DNA of 64,000 nt from Macrotis lagotis (GCF_037893015.1 NC_133658.1:139667822-139731821), one strand, 5' to 3'. Shown: positions 32,665-44,999, counted from the first letter of the stretch. Numbers and translations: made by a program. The notes: generated by a model from the sequence alone, not told the origin.

Positions 32665-32900
32665 AATCAGTCAATAGACATTAAGCTCCTACTGTGGGCC
32701 AGACACTGTTCAAAGTACCAGGGATTCAAAAAAGAGGAACTCCCTTAAGGGATTTACAATCTAATGAGGGAGACCTAAGGCAAGCCAGAGAAGCCAATAG
32801 GCAGAGATAAGGAAGAGTATTCCAGGCATAAGGGACAGCCAGAAAAAAATTCCAGACCTGAGAAATAGAGTGTCTTAATTGTGGAATAGCCAGGAGGCCA
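32665..32900 (-). mobile_element. L2 LINE relic
   Basis: Reversed L2 text: GGGCCAGACACTGTTC, GTATTCCAGGCATAAGGGAC, ATAGCCAGGAGGCCAATATC. Confidence 0.6.
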
Positions 32901-33354
32901 ATATCACTCACCATATCTCTGTAGTCTTTTACAGGGTTATCTCAGAAAGTTTTCTTGCACATGTCTCAATTACACATCCCTTGAACATGTCACCTCTTCA
33001 GGTATACACCACTACACTTGCTGCTAGTAGCTATATTTGTTGGAGATTATGCTGCAGGTTTATGGGAGAGATGTTTTGTTTCTATTTTCTTATGCCATTT
33101 CAGTAAATATATTTGCTTCAAGCTGACTGTATCCTTTGGCTTACTGCTGAGACATATCAGTAAAGAGTTTCAGTTTTAATATTGGTGCCTTTCTATTTGG
33201 ATTGCCTCCAATCTATCCTGAGTATCTGGTCTTCCTGACTCCAAAGGCAGTGCCCAATCCTGAGTATCTGTAAAAAGTTGTTTGCATGTTGTCTCTCTCT
33301 CATCTGACTTTGAGTTCTTTGAAAGAAAGGACAATTTTCTGCTTTTCTTTTACT

Positions 33355-33499
33355 TTTTTTTTCTTTAAGGCAATAGGATTAAGTGACTAGACTAAGGTCA
33401 CACAGCTAGGCAATTATTAAGTGTCTGAGACCAGATTTGAACTCAGGTACTCCTGACTCCAGGGCCATTGCTCTGGTCACTGTGCCACCTAGCTGCCCC
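33355..33499 (-). mobile_element. WSINE1-like SINE
   Basis: Reversed SINE ending GCCACCTAGCTGCCCC; short CTTTTCTTT repeats flank it. Confidence 0.92.
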
Positions 33500-34620
33500 T
33501 CTTTTCTTTGTATTACTCCCCACCCCACCCCCATGCACAGCACAAAGTTGGGTGCATATTAGATGTTTAATAAGTGTTTATTGTTTTAAGAATTCAGGAA
33601 AGCAAAGTATCTTGAATCTGGGGGTAGCCATTGTTGGAGGGACCCATCACTTCAACAAGTAGGGGAAAAATTACTATCTCCACTTGCCAAATTAGGAAAT
33701 GGAGGCACAGAGAAACTATATCACTTATCCAAAATCACATTGTTAATTAAGTATCATAATCAGGATTTAAATGTATTTTCAGAACAGTTTTAGGAATGTG
33801 TCTTATTCTTGCTTATCTCCTGTTTTCTTCCAAATTTTGCCTCTTCTGAGTATTATAAGAATTTCAGTTATTTGACCTCTTTCTCTATTTTCATTCTCTA
33901 TCTTTTCTACTTCTTTCCTCCTCTCCCTATCCCCATGGAATAGATGACTATAGACTCTGTTGGGAGGTTGAGGCAAAAGAGGAAGCTGGCAATTTTGCTC
34001 TTATTTTTGTTCCCATTCTATGACTCCATATATAGACTAAAAAAAAAAGTGGGAGAAATGACTCAAGAGGGAAGAGACTCAGAATTCTTATGGCACTCTC
34101 AAAGCACCTTTTTGCCATGACTATTAGATGATCAGGGATTGCCTTAAAAAAAGGAAAGGATTAAAGACTCATATTAGAATGAGCTCTGGATTTAGACCAC
34201 AAGATTAGTGAGGATAACCCTTAACCTTTATCACCCTCTTTATTGAATCCAATACCTTCACTAGCTGCTTCCTTAGGATTCCAATATCAATTCCAATATC
34301 AATAAATTCCAATATCAATCAGAGATAGAATCTGGGAGGGAAGAGATGCTGGTAGGGACTTGCTCATTCAATCTTCAGGAGGGTTAGACAGGAAATGAGA
34401 ATCTCTGCAGGGTATCTAGCTCATTTAATAGTGTTTTGTAGAGGGATGTATAGAGGATTTAGGGTCAGAGGTGGTTATTGTTCAGTTATGAACTACTTAC
34501 TTGAACCTCATCTGAAAAATGGGTGAATGGGAATTAGAAATACATTGACACAGATGTCTCATCTCTAAATCCAATAATTCTATAATTCCCAGACACTCTC
34601 TAGCCAGAGTTAGAAAGAGT
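33500..34620. other. Non-coding; L2/MIR scraps only
   Basis: A short L2-like tail near 33540-33585 and a MIR-like stretch near 33680-33760. Nothing else recognised. Confidence 0.4.
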
Positions 34621-34621
34621 C

Positions 34622-35330
34622 TCATAGAGAATGCCTGTTAATTGGGGAATGGCTTAACAAATGTGATGGAATACTGTTCTGTAAGAAATCATGAGCAGGT
34701 AGATTACAGAAAAACCTGGAAAGACTTAACATGAATTTATGCTGAGTGGAGTGAGCAGAACCAGGAGAACATTGTACTTATTAACAGCAACACTGTAGGA
34801 GGAACTTTCATAGACTTAACTCTTCTTAGAAGAATAATGATCAAAATCAACTCTAAAAGATTTGTGATGGAAAAGGTCATCTACATCCAGAGAAAGAACT
34901 ATGGCATCTCCATGTAGACTAAAGCATACTCTTTTCACTTTTTAAAATTTATTTTATGTGTTTTTTTCCTTCATATGTATTTCCCTTTTGTTCTGATTCT
35001 TCTTTCACAACATGACTAATATGGAAATATGTTAAATATGATTGTACATATATAATCTATAACAGATTACTAGTTGACAAGGAAAAGAGGGAGGAAAGAA
35101 AGGGAGAGAGAGAAAAATGTGGAACTCAAAATCTTTTTTTTTAGGTTTTTGCAAGGCAATGGGGTCAAGTGACTTGCCCAAGGTCACACAGCTGGGTAAT
35201 TATTAAGTATCTGAGGCAAAATTTGAACTCAGGTCCTCCTGACTTCAGGACCCATGTTCTATTCACTGCACTACCTAGTTGCCCCTGGAACTCAAAATAT
35301 TACAAAAAAATAAATGTTGAAAACTATTTT
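34622..35330 (+). mobile_element. Older L1 subfamily 3' end
   Basis: L1 ORF2 end and 3' UTR of an older marsupial subfamily: GAATGGCTTAACAAATGTGA, GAGTGAGCAGAACCAGGAG, GTTCTGATTCTTCTTTCACA, ending TGTTGAAAACTATTTTT. Split by a SINE. Confidence 0.8.
35138..35285 (-). mobile_element. WSINE1-like SINE nested in L1
   Basis: Flanked by TGGAACTCAAAAT on both sides, all within the L1 3' UTR. Confidence 0.93.
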
Positions 35331-35340
35331 TAAAAATTCC

Positions 35341-35705
35341 CCCAAGGCAATGATCAACTTGAGGGACTTACTCATTCCATCAGTGCTACCATCAGGGACA
35401 ATTTGGGGCTCTCTGCAATGGAGAATACTATCTGTATCTAGAGAATGAATTGTGGAGTTTGAACAAAGACCAAGGACTAATACCTTAAATTTAGGAAAAA
35501 AACCTGATATCTTATTGTCTGATCTTGCTTTCTCTTATACTTTATTTTTCTTCCTTAAGGATATGATTTCTCTCTCATCACATTCAATTTGGATCAATGT
35601 ATACCGTGGAAAAAATGTAAAAACTGGCAAATTGCCTTCTGTGGGGAGTGGGGAGAGGGAAGTAAGATTGGGGGAAATTTGTAAAACTCAAAATAAATAA
35701 AATCT
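35341..35705 (+). mobile_element. Short L1 3' end
   Basis: Same younger subfamily as 11772-16571: GGGACAATTTGGGGCTCTCT, GTGGAGTTTGAACAAAG, ending ATAAATAAAATCTTTATAA. It landed at the 3' end of the older L1. Confidence 0.85.
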
Positions 35706-35739
35706 TTATAATTCAAACAAAAAAAATCCCCCCAAAAGA

Positions 35740-36135
35740 AAGAGCCTCGTAGATCAGGTAGTCCAACTCTTACCTTGACTTGAATCACTTCTACAATATG
35801 ACAATAAGTAGTCATTCCACTTTTGCTTGAAGGTCATTAGTGAGAGGGAACATATTGTCTTCCAGGAGAGCCCATTCCACTTTAGTACAGCTCTGTTGGT
35901 CATTTTTTTCCTTATATGGAGTCAAAATTTGATCTGTTCAGCTTCCACCCATGGGTCCTAATTCTGCCCAATAGGTTCAAGTAGAAGGAATCTAATCTTT
36001 CTTTCTGCATCATGACAGCTCCTCAAATGCTGGTAGACAATGATCATGTCCTCCAAAGCCCTTCTCTTTCCCAGGCTAAAAATTTTGCATTCCTTCAATG
36101 GATCCTGACATGGTATGATTTCTGCTTCTCTCACT
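35740..36135 (+). mobile_element. CR1/L3 LINE relic, left part
   Basis: Mammalian CR1/L3 3' text: CAGCTTCCACCCATGGGTCC, AATTCTGCCCAATAGGTTCA, CAGCTCCTCAAATGCTGG, ending TCCTGACATGGTATG. It resumes at 38035. Confidence 0.7.
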
Positions 36136-36628
36136 ACTCTAGTTATGAGAGAAATCATTTCTCAGATTAATAACTAATTATTTTTTCACCCAGAAGTGGA
36201 AGTATTGCTCTACCATCATCCTGAAAGGCATAATAATATTGAGTTACATATCTGAACTGATTAAAGTTACAGAATTCTAACTCTTTTTTGCATTTAACAA
36301 TATATACAATATAAATAAATACATGTATACAAATGGACATTTGTTGGAGCAGATAGTATGTTACACATCACAAAAATATACAATTGATCACTTTACAGAT
36401 GTGAAGCCCATCTACAGCTATAGACATGGTTTTGGTTTCATTTTGCTTTTTAACAACTAGCTATTATGCAATTCCTGGATTATTATAAGCAGTTTAAGTT
36501 TTTGTCCTCTTTATAATCTTCACATATGACTGCCATAAAATATTATACTAGGTAGGTAAATAGAGATGCTTAAATAATTAAAACATAATCACCAATACCC
36601 ATTTCCTTTTCTATAAGAAAAATAACAG
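36136..36628. other. Non-coding, nothing recognised
   Basis: AT-rich sequence inside the interval that splits the CR1 relic. Confidence 0.4.
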
Positions 36629-36770
36629 GAGTGGCTAGGTGGCACAGTGGATAGAGCACCGGCCCTGGAGTCAAGAGTACCTAAGTTCAAATCTGGTCTC
36701 AGACACTTAATAATTACCTAGCTGTGTGGCCTTGGGCAAGCCACTTAACCCCATTGCCTTGTAAAAAAAA
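36629..36770 (+). mobile_element. WSINE1-like SINE
   Basis: GTGGCTAGGTGGCACAGTGG head to A-tail; AAGAAAAATA repeats flank it. Confidence 0.93.
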
Positions 36771-37089
36771 AAAGAAAAGAAAAATAGAAGTTTAAAATTT
36801 TTATATCTTTTATGTTATCATTTAAATGCAAAATAATGGAATAAATAAAACCATCTGATCTGATTGAAACACCATCATTTACTAACCAATTATTGACTGA
36901 GATTAAGATTTTTCCCTTTTCTATTTCCTCATTCAGAAATCAGCTCTTGTAGGTTATTCAACCAGCATCTAAAGGACATTGGTTAATAAGGAGATTTGGC
37001 CAAGGCCTTAGGGTACATGCTTTTCAATATTGGGTAGAACTCCACCCAACTGGAAGACCTTACAAGAAGGATCTAATCTAGGGGGAATT

Positions 37090-37626
37090 CTTTTTTTTCT
37101 TTATTAAAGATTTTATTTATTTTGGGTTTTACAATTTTTCACCAATCTTACTTCCCTCCCCCCCAGAAGGCAATTTGCCAATCTTTACATTGTTTCCATG
37201 GTATACATTGATCCAAATTGAGTGTGATGAGAGAGAAATCATATTCTTAAGGAAGAAACATAAAGTATAAGAGATAGGAAGAACAGATAATAAGATAACA
37301 GTTTTTTTTCCCTAAATTTAAGGTAATAGTCATTGGTCTTTGTTCAAACTCCACAGTTCATTCTCTGGATACAGATAGTATTCCCCATTGTAGAGAACCC
37401 CAAATTGTACCTGACTGTTGCACTGATGGAATGAGTCCATCAAGTTTGATCATCACCCCCATGTTGCTGTTAGGGTGTACAGTGTTTTTCTGGTTCTGCT
37501 CATCTCACTCAGCATCAGTTCAGTCAAATCCCTCTAGGCTTCCCTGAATTCCCATCCCTCCTGGTTTCTAATAGAACAATAGTGTTCCATGACATGCATA
37601 TACCACAGTTTGCTAAGCCATTCCTA
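37090..37626 (-). mobile_element. L1 3' end, reversed
   Basis: Reverse of the younger L1 3' UTR and ORF2 end (TTTACAATTTTTCACC, GTTGCTGTTAGGGTGTACAG). It is flanked by (T/A)GGGG(A)AATTCTT duplications near 37080 and 37625. Confidence 0.88.
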
Positions 37627-37654
37627 GGGGAAATTCTTAACCAACCATCACCTT

Positions 37655-38010
37655 CATTCATGTTCACTGACTGGATGGAGGATAAATCCTTGTATAGATT
37701 GCCCAGAGCAGAAGTAGTCTAGCTTGGGATGAGTTTCTCTTTGTCCATGAGTAACATGATCAGAATCACCATATCCAGCCCATCATTAGAATAGACCCAC
37801 TTCTTATTATAATATTTATTTTCTCCTTAATTGTTAAACAATCAGAGTTGATTGTTGCCTATTGGGAGTACCCATTCTTCCAAGGGTATATAATATCAAG
37901 GGGCCTCTCTGAGGGGGTCTTTGGTATGCAAGCGAAAGTCAAATGACCATCCTTTCATTATTTACTAACAACAACAATAAAATGATTAATTATCCAGAAA
38001 TGGTCACTTG
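37655..38010 (+). mobile_element. LTR-like repeat, copy B (fossil)
   Basis: Partner of 1430-1790. Has a TATATAATAT stretch and an AATAAAATGATTAATTATCC end, as expected for an old solitary LTR. Family unassigned. Confidence 0.35.
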
Positions 38011-38034
38011 AGCTTTTCATTTGTCATAGTTCCT

Positions 38035-38190
38035 CTCTTCTAAACTTCAACTTATTTAGGTCCTTCCTTAATATGTGGTGCCCAGAGTTAAACCCAACAC
38101 CGCAAATATGGCCTTATTAAGAACAAAGGGTGCCAGAACCATCATCTCCCTAGTTCTAGATATTGTTGCCTACCAAGTCATTCTGCTGAT
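38035..38190 (+). mobile_element. CR1/L3 LINE relic, right part
   Basis: TATGTGGTGCCCAGAGTTAA, ATATGGCCTTATTAAG and CATCTCCCTAGTTCTAGATA continue the CR1/L3 consensus that breaks off at 36135. Confidence 0.7.
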
Positions 38191-38385
38191 TTTTCCATTA
38201 AGAAGACCTGAGTTCAAACTCTTGATCTACTTAGGCGACTACTTCCCCCATCTGAGTTTATAGTCAATGTATGTGGATACATTCATTAAGAATATATCTA
38301 TGATATGTCTGGAAATTCCGATTCTTTGTTTAAAAGGGGTGGGGTGGGGTATTGGACTAGATGATTTCTAAAGTCATTTTCTTTT

Positions 38386-38541
38386 CTTTTTTCTTTTTAA
38401 GGTCTTTGCAAGGCAATGGGGTTAAGTGGCTTGCCCAAGGCCACACAGCTAGGTAATTATTAAGTGTCTGAAGCCAGATTTGAACTCAGGTACTCCTGAC
38501 TCCAGGGCCGGTGCTCTATCCACAGTGCCACATAGCTGCCC
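38386..38541 (-). mobile_element. WSINE1-like SINE
   Basis: Reversed SINE flanked by TAAAGTCATTTTC duplications. Confidence 0.93.
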
Positions 38542-38667
38542 CTAAAGTCATTTTCAAAGCTAAGTTCTATGATAACTGATGGGATTAAATCTTGTGTATC
38601 TACTATGAAGAATTTTCAGATTATTTTTCTTTGGATTGTGATATTTGTAAAATTTAATAATCCTGTA

Positions 38668-39010
38668 GTAGGCAGCTAGGTGGCACAGGGAGATAGGAGG
38701 ACCTGAGTTCAAATCCAGCCTCATATACTTACTATCTGGTACCTCAATTTCCTTATTCACCTACATTCCAATATTCTTGTGAGGATAAAATGAGATATCA
38801 GTAAAATAATTTACAAATCATTCAGCAGTATGTAAATACTATTATTTCCAATAATTGCTGCTATTTCTAAACCATTCTGATGTTTTCAAAGCACTTTCTT
38901 CCCAACAATCTCATGAAGTAGTTAGCACAAGTATTATTATCCCTGTTTTATAGATAAGCATACTGAAGCTTAGAGAACCAAAGAGACTTCCCCAGTTTCA
39001 CACCATCCAA
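38668..39010. mobile_element. MIR-type SINEs
   Basis: 38668-38860 plus orientation (GGCAGCTAGGTGGCACAG head with a deletion, GAGGATAAAATGAGA tail); 38862-39010 reverse (CATACTGAAGCTTAGAGAAC). Confidence 0.6.
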
Positions 39011-39102
39011 GGACAGGACTAAAAATCATGTCTTTTGATAAGAACAATGGGGAGAAGAGGAAATCTTCCACTTTTCTTATATTTCCGGAAAACAAACTTA
39101 AA

Positions 39103-39250
39103 GGGCAGCTAGGTGGTACAGTGAATAGAGCACCAGCCCTGGAGTCAGGAGTACCTGAGTTCAAATCTGGCCTCAGACACTTAATACTTACCTAGTGGTG
39201 TGACCTTGCACAAGTCACTTAACCCTATTACCTTGTAAAAATGAAAACAA
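39103..39250 (+). mobile_element. WSINE1-like SINE
   Basis: GGGCAGCTAGGTGGTACAG head to CACTTAACCCTATTACCTTG and A-tail. Confidence 0.92.
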
Positions 39251-39259
39251 CAAAACTTG

Positions 39260-40085
39260 AGATATAATCTATGAAACTGGTTATAACCAGTCATTTTGCT
39301 CCCCACCCCCTAAAAAAAATGGAAGGTTAAATAGAAAGTCTCCCTTCTTATGGATTAATGAAACCAAATGTGTCCTCTCATTAAACCTTTGGGGGCAGAC
39401 CTACCAGAGCAAATCTGATAAACTTAGGGTGCTTTATGGTATCTTAATGTATTCCCTTATTCAAGGAATATGTATACATTTCCATCCTTCAACCAGATAG
39501 AAGTCTGATGGTGAGAATTTCAGACAAGTCACTGAAGGACATATTCATGGACAAGTCTTACTTTGTGTTTCTAATTAGACACCACAGGGGACTTTCCTTT
39601 CTCCCTAGGACTTGAGCTGTCTATGGCTCTTAGCTGGGGGAGAAAACAACAACAAAACAAAACAACAGCAATGACCACAGAACCACCTATTTTAGCCCGA
39701 ATAAGTAAGACCCAGGCACCAGCAAAGCTTCTACTTGTTCTTTCCAGATTCTGCCAGGAGGGGGTGCCAGGCTCACCCAATTTTTTTTTTTTTTATTTTT
39801 AGACAGACAACATCACAGGGCAAGAATTAACAAAGATCAGGCTTTATCCTGCCCATCCACACCCCTACCCCCAAATTTTGCTCTGGGTGACTCTTATTTC
39901 CCTCTCTGTGATGAAATGACCGTTTTCCAACTATGGGAGCATTTTCTGCTCTTACTATATATTTAAAGCTCTGACATGGGAGGATGTGTGTTGAAATGCA
40001 TGTTAAATTTGAAATCTGAAAGACAGGGTATGGATTCTGGTTTTACTACTTATAGTTTATCCCTTCTACATCATAGGAATTAGGG
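39260..40085. other. Non-coding, nothing recognised
   Basis: No gene or named repeat. A short T-run lies at 39781-39800. Confidence 0.4.
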
Positions 40086-40089
40086 GTTC

Positions 40090-40350
40090 AGCATCCCTTC
40101 GATCTGGAAAATCTGCATAAATATTTTGGCCCTCCCTTCATACCAGAGAAGTCTGATTTTTTTTCTTTTATAGTGTTTATAGCATTGTAAGCTTTGTTGT
40201 AAACTTATTTTAAAATTTGGGTTAAGTATTTGGTCACAGGCTGAGTGTTGTCTGCTAACAATATGTTAGCTGGTTTCTGCAAAACTTGCCCCCTAAAAAT
40301 CTCATTATATACATATCTTTATGGGGAAAGTTGCAATGTAGAATGTCCTG
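40090..40350 (+). repeat. Unclassified dispersed repeat, copy A
   Basis: Collinear with 62300-62570: GGAAAATCTG near the start, TTTTTTTTCTTTTATA, TTAAAATTTGGGTTAA, TAGGTCA/TTGGTCACAGG and CTTCTGCAAAACT. Confidence 0.75.
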
Positions 40351-40979
40351 TATGACTCTGCACTAGTCATTTACTTCTCCCTTGGCCTTGGTTTCCTTAT
40401 CTGTAAAATGAGGTGCTTGGGCCAAAACACCTTTAAAGTGCTTTCCAGTTCTGAATCTACAATTGTTTGGATTTCCAGAAAGAAACTCCCCACTCCCCTC
40501 ATCTCTTCAATGGCATAGTCAGTCATGGAGGATTCCTTGGGTTATCAAAAATTAAATCCAAGCAAGTCATATACACTTTGAGTTGAGGCCTGAAAACTAG
40601 ACTTGTTTCTGTCATGAGGGAGACTGTTAGTGAAGAGTTAATCACTGGATAATGAAATTTTTTTCCATAATTATTTATGAAACAAATGTGTAGCAGAGTT
40701 TTGGTGTCTATAAGATGAAAATTAAGTTTTGGCTTTTTTTAAGCATCAAAGTAAGAAGTAACACTGGAATACTGCAAAACTAGAAAGATTCTAGGAAAAA
40801 CCATTTCCTTGGGGTAAAGGGAGGAGAAAAAAAATCCAACCATCCTGAATCATTAAAATGAGAGCAAAGGGAAATAGGTGCAGGTAATAAACCCACATAC
40901 ATCATGCACACATGTATGATGATGATGATTAGGTTCAATCAGTGCTAGTCAAATTAGCTCAGTCAGTTAACTAGTATTT

Positions 40980-41290
40980 CTTAAGCATCTTCTATAGAAT
41001 AGGTGCTGTTCTAAATATTTGGGACACAAAAAGTAAAAAAATAAATAAAACAAAAAACTCAACAGTCCTTTCTCTAAAGGAGCTTACTGTCAATGAGGAA
41101 GACAACTTGCAAACAACTATACAAACCAGATACACACAGGATAAATTAGAAGAAGGTACTAGAATTAAGGAGGTCTGAAAAAGACTTTTTTTCTGCAGAA
41201 GGAAGGATTTTAGCTAAGAAGTTAGGAGGTAGATATGAGGAATATTCTTCTAGATGGAAGGGCAGACAGCAAAAACTCTTGGAGTTGGAG
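40980..41290 (-). mobile_element. L2 LINE relic
   Basis: Reversed L2: TAAGCATCTTCTATAGAATA, GGAGCTTACTGTCAATGAGG, ATTCTTCTAGATGGAAGGG. Confidence 0.6.
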
Positions 41291-41610
41291 ATGGGGCCCT
41301 AAATTTGCTAAGTGATCAATATTCATCCTTTCCCTCCCAACCCTAGCTCCCCCTGGTCAAAAGCTAGTCCTTGGTGGGAGTTATAAGAGGAAATACAGGT
41401 AGGAAATCAAATAAGGCAATTAGTTGGTCCTGAACTCTGATGAGAAGGCTATAAGAAGAGCTTATGGCTTAAAATTTCCTGACACTCTAAATTCCCTAGA
41501 CTGGCCTTCATCTAGGACAGATGAAGAAACTGAGTTTTATACTACTGATCCACATAGAGATCAGATGAAATGGCACCAGACAGAACTTATTGAAAATCTC
41601 TTTGCTGGGC

Positions 41611-41750
41611 AGTTAGGTGGCACAGTGAATAGAGCACCAGCCCTGCAGTCAGGAGACCTGAGTTCAAATCCAACCTCAGACACTTAATATTTACTAGCTG
41701 TGGGATCTTGGGCAAGTCACTTAAGCTCATTTCCTTTCAAAAACCTATAA
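41611..41750 (+). mobile_element. WSINE1-like SINE
   Basis: GGGCAGTTAGGTGGCACAG head; AAAATCTCTTTGC duplication at both ends. Confidence 0.93.
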
Positions 41751-41961
41751 AAAAATCTCTTTGCCTTTGTCACTTAACAATCAACTTTCCATTCCCTTAT
41801 TTCATTTCATTTTACTTTTTTCCTTTCAATTTCCTAGTGGATTTTTTTAACCCATCTCGTCTTGGGTGAATTAAAAGAAGGAGGATTTCTAGAGATAAGA
41901 TCTTTCTAGGGTAGCCCAACTCTCCAAGTCAGGACTGGTGGCATTGGGAGACTGAGAAAAA

Positions 41962-42113
41962 AAATTTGTTTGTAGGTTTTTGCAAGGCAAATGGGGTTGT
42001 GGCTTGCCCAAGGCCACACAGCTAGGTAATTATTAAGTGTCTGAGATCAGATTTGAACCCAGGTACTCCTGACTCCAAGGCCGGTTTTTTATCCACTGTG
42101 CCACCTAGCCGCC
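41962..42113 (-). mobile_element. WSINE1-like SINE
   Basis: Reversed SINE ending GCCACCTAGCCGCCC; CTGAGAAAAA(A/T) repeats flank it. Confidence 0.92.
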
Positions 42114-42117
42114 CTGA

Positions 42118-42325
42118 GAAAAATATTTCTAAAGAGCTTATAATGTGCCTGGCACTGCAAGGATTCATTTGATCCTTACAACAACCAGGGAGAGATATGC
42201 CAATATTAACCCCTTTTTACAGATGAGGAAACTGAAGAAAACAGAGGTGGCCTGCATAGCTAATGAATATCTAGGGTTGGATTTGAACTTGCATCTTCCT
42301 GATTTGGGGGTTCTGTGCTACCTCA
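42118..42325 (-). mobile_element. MIR element
   Basis: TTTACAGATGAGGAAACTGA core and GGATTTGAACTTGCATCTTC. Confidence 0.7.
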
Positions 42326-43093
42326 ATGAAGTTACAAGTCTTGGGAATCAACTGCAGGAACAATATTCCTCATCTCTAAGAAGTATGACTTCTTAGTGGA
42401 TTGGAAAAAAATACAAAACAAAACACAGAATTTATCATTGGAAGACCTGGGTTTGAATCTAACCTCTTGCTTCATTGTAGTTGAGTAACTGAGCAAGTCA
42501 TTTCTTCTCCCTAGACCCACTTCTTCTAAAATGTGGGAGCTGATCTCTGGGGTATCTTTGGGTCCTAAATTTCCAATATCATTTATTCTTCTTTCTATTC
42601 TCTAAGAGGCAAAAGATCAGAGCAAGGATTGCTCTCTACCTATATTATCATTAGGAAAAATTGAGGTACTACAGTGTAATTTTTTTCAATTTTCGATTAA
42701 GTACAAAAAGATTACATTCCAGTCCAGTGTTCCTTCTGTTAAACAGAGCTGGAAATTCCTACCCTCACCCTCACTCTAGAATCTGTTTCCCACCACCACC
42801 ACCCCTCCCCCAAGAGCTAAGAGCAGATGGCTTAAGGCTGGGATATACCAAGGACATTTTGTGTCTTTAGCCACTAGCTGGCTCTCATCCCTCCCCTTAA
42901 GCCAATCTCTGTTTGTCTAAGCACAGAAATACAAACATACCTGCCCTATTGGTGTGGCATACTGCAGAGAGGATGAAGAAAGCTCCTCTTTTTTTCTGAT
43001 TAGTATTCAACGGGGAGCATATTTTTCATAGATATCCCCAAGCCAGATTTATTGAATCTCTCAAAATATAAAACACTTGCAAGCCTAACCCTC

Positions 43094-43302
43094 CATCAAG
43101 GGTTCTTAACCTTGGATCTCTGAATGTTTTCTAAAAAAACCATTTTGATAACTATTTCACTATAGTTAGTTTTCTTTGTAAGTATATATTTTTCATGAAC
43201 TTAAAAAACATGATTTTTAGACGGGATTCATAGATTTCACTAGATCCCCAAGGGATTTCATGACACAAAAAAGGGTCAAGAATCCTTGCCCTAGAGGAGG
43301 GT
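43094..43302. mobile_element. hAT-type MITE
   Basis: Inverted ends: AAGGGTTCTTAACCTTGG at the left and AGGGTCAAGAATCCTTGCC at the right (complementary apart from a few changes). The AT-rich interior has no coding capacity. MER5-like termini. Confidence 0.65.
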
Positions 43303-43434
43303 ACTTGCTCAAACACCCCTCCTCCTTTCATTTCTTGGTCAGCAGCCATAACAGAGGATTTGGGGGCAAGACTGGTTTATACCACCTAAAGCAAAAGTTC
43401 ATGTCATTATCAGAGTTCTCATATCCTTGGCATT

Positions 43435-43685
43435 TATTGTTGTTGTTCAATCATTTCAGTTGTGTTGGACTTTTCTTGACCCCATTTGGGGTTTTCTTGG
43501 CAAAGATACTAGAGCAATTTGTCATTTTCTTCTCCATCTCATTTGACAGATAAGGAAATTGAAGCAAAGAGAGTGAAGTGACTTGTCCAAGGTCACACAG
43601 ATAAGATGTGTCTGAAGTTGGATTTGAACTCAGAAAGATGAGCCTTCCTCACTCCAGGCATGGCTCTCTGTCTACTGCCCTCACC
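43435..43685 (-). mobile_element. MIR/CORE-type SINE (MAR1-like)
   Basis: GTTGTTCAATCATTTCAG, TTTTCTTGGCAAAGATAC, reversed MIR core, GGATTTGAACTCAGAAAGAT. Confidence 0.75.
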
Positions 43686-43811
43686 TTTGGCACCTCACCT
43701 GGACTAAAGCTGCTTCCTTAAAGGGAGCATCATCGTGGGTATAACTTTGCAACTACAATCTTCGAGAAAACTCTTGTCTGAATTCTTCCACCATTACTGC
43801 TACTTTTTGTC

Positions 43812-43985
43812 TTATTTCTTTTTTTTTCTTTTCTTTCTTTCTTTTTTTTTTGCAAGGCAGTGGGTTAAGTGGCTTGCCCAAGGCCACACAGTTTGGTAAG
43901 TATTAAGTGTCTGAGGTCAGATTTGAACTCAGGTACTCCTGACTCCAGAGCCAGTGCTCTATCTACTGCGCCATCTAGCTGCCCC
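43812..43985 (-). mobile_element. WSINE1-like SINE
   Basis: Reversed SINE with a long TTTC-rich tail, ending CCATCTAGCTGCCCC. It is followed by an L2 3' end at 43990-44105 (TTTGAGGACAGGGACTGTC). Confidence 0.92.
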
Positions 43986-44423
43986 ATATTTCAACCTATA
44001 TGTATTTATCTGTGAATCTACTATTTCCTCCCTGCTATAATTTATGCTCTTTGAGGACAGGGACTGTCTTATTTCTGCATTTGTATCCTTAGCCAATAGC
44101 ACATTTAAAAAAAAAAAACTATATACCACCCATATAGGGAATTTTCAATAAGGAAATTCCCTCTACAATACAAACCAACTCCAGATTTGCACCCTTTTAG
44201 AGGATGTGGGGCAATGAATGTTTAAGTGATTTGTCCAGGTTCACATAGCAAGGATATGTCAGTGAGCAAATTTGAACCTAGTTCTTTCTGACTCTACAGT
44301 TCTTTATTCATTACTCCATGCTGCTGTCACTTAATGGTTGTTGATTGCTTGATTGATATCTCATCATCTTGAGCAGCCTTTTCTTATGAACTTGAGGAGA
44401 AGTGCATATTTCTATAGAACTTT

Positions 44424-44571
44424 TTTAAAAAAATTTTATTTAAAGCAATGGGGTCAAGTGACTTGTCCAAGGTCACACAGCTAGGCAATTAAGTGTCTGA
44501 ATCTGAATTTGAACTCAGGTCCTCCTGACTACAGGGCTGGTGCTCTATCCACTGTGCCACCTAGCTGCCCC
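44424..44571 (-). mobile_element. WSINE1-like SINE
   Basis: Reversed SINE flanked by TCT(A/G)TAGAACTTT duplications. Confidence 0.92.
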
Positions 44572-44574
44572 CTC

Positions 44575-44990
44575 TGTAGAACTTTAACATCAACAAAGAG
44601 CTTTCCTTCCAATTAACCAGTGAAGTAAATAGTACAAGGATAATTGTTCCCATTCTTCTGATGATGAAACTGAGGCTTAAAGAGGGTAAGAAGGTTGCCC
44701 TGAGTCTTACAGTTGAAGATGAATAGGAGCAGGAACACAAACCCAGCTCTCTCATAACCAAGTTTCAACATTTTCCACTATGGTTCTGCCTTGATTATAA
44801 AATCATATAGAACATAGGAGTGAAAAGAACCTTAAGGATAATCTAATCTGACATATCCCTTATATGCCTTAGGAAGTGAGAAGTTAGGTGACTCATCCAA
44901 GGTCACAACAGTAAAGTCAGGATTTGAATTTCTATCTCCTAATTCCTAATCCAGAATTCTTTCCGCTCTACACCATGTTACTTGCCAACA
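44575..44990 (-). mobile_element. MIR elements, two
   Basis: 44575-44790 (GATGATGAAACTGAGGCTTA) and 44805-44990 (GGTCACAACAGTAAAGTCAG), both reversed. Confidence 0.6.
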
Positions 44991-44999
44991 GGTTCCCTT

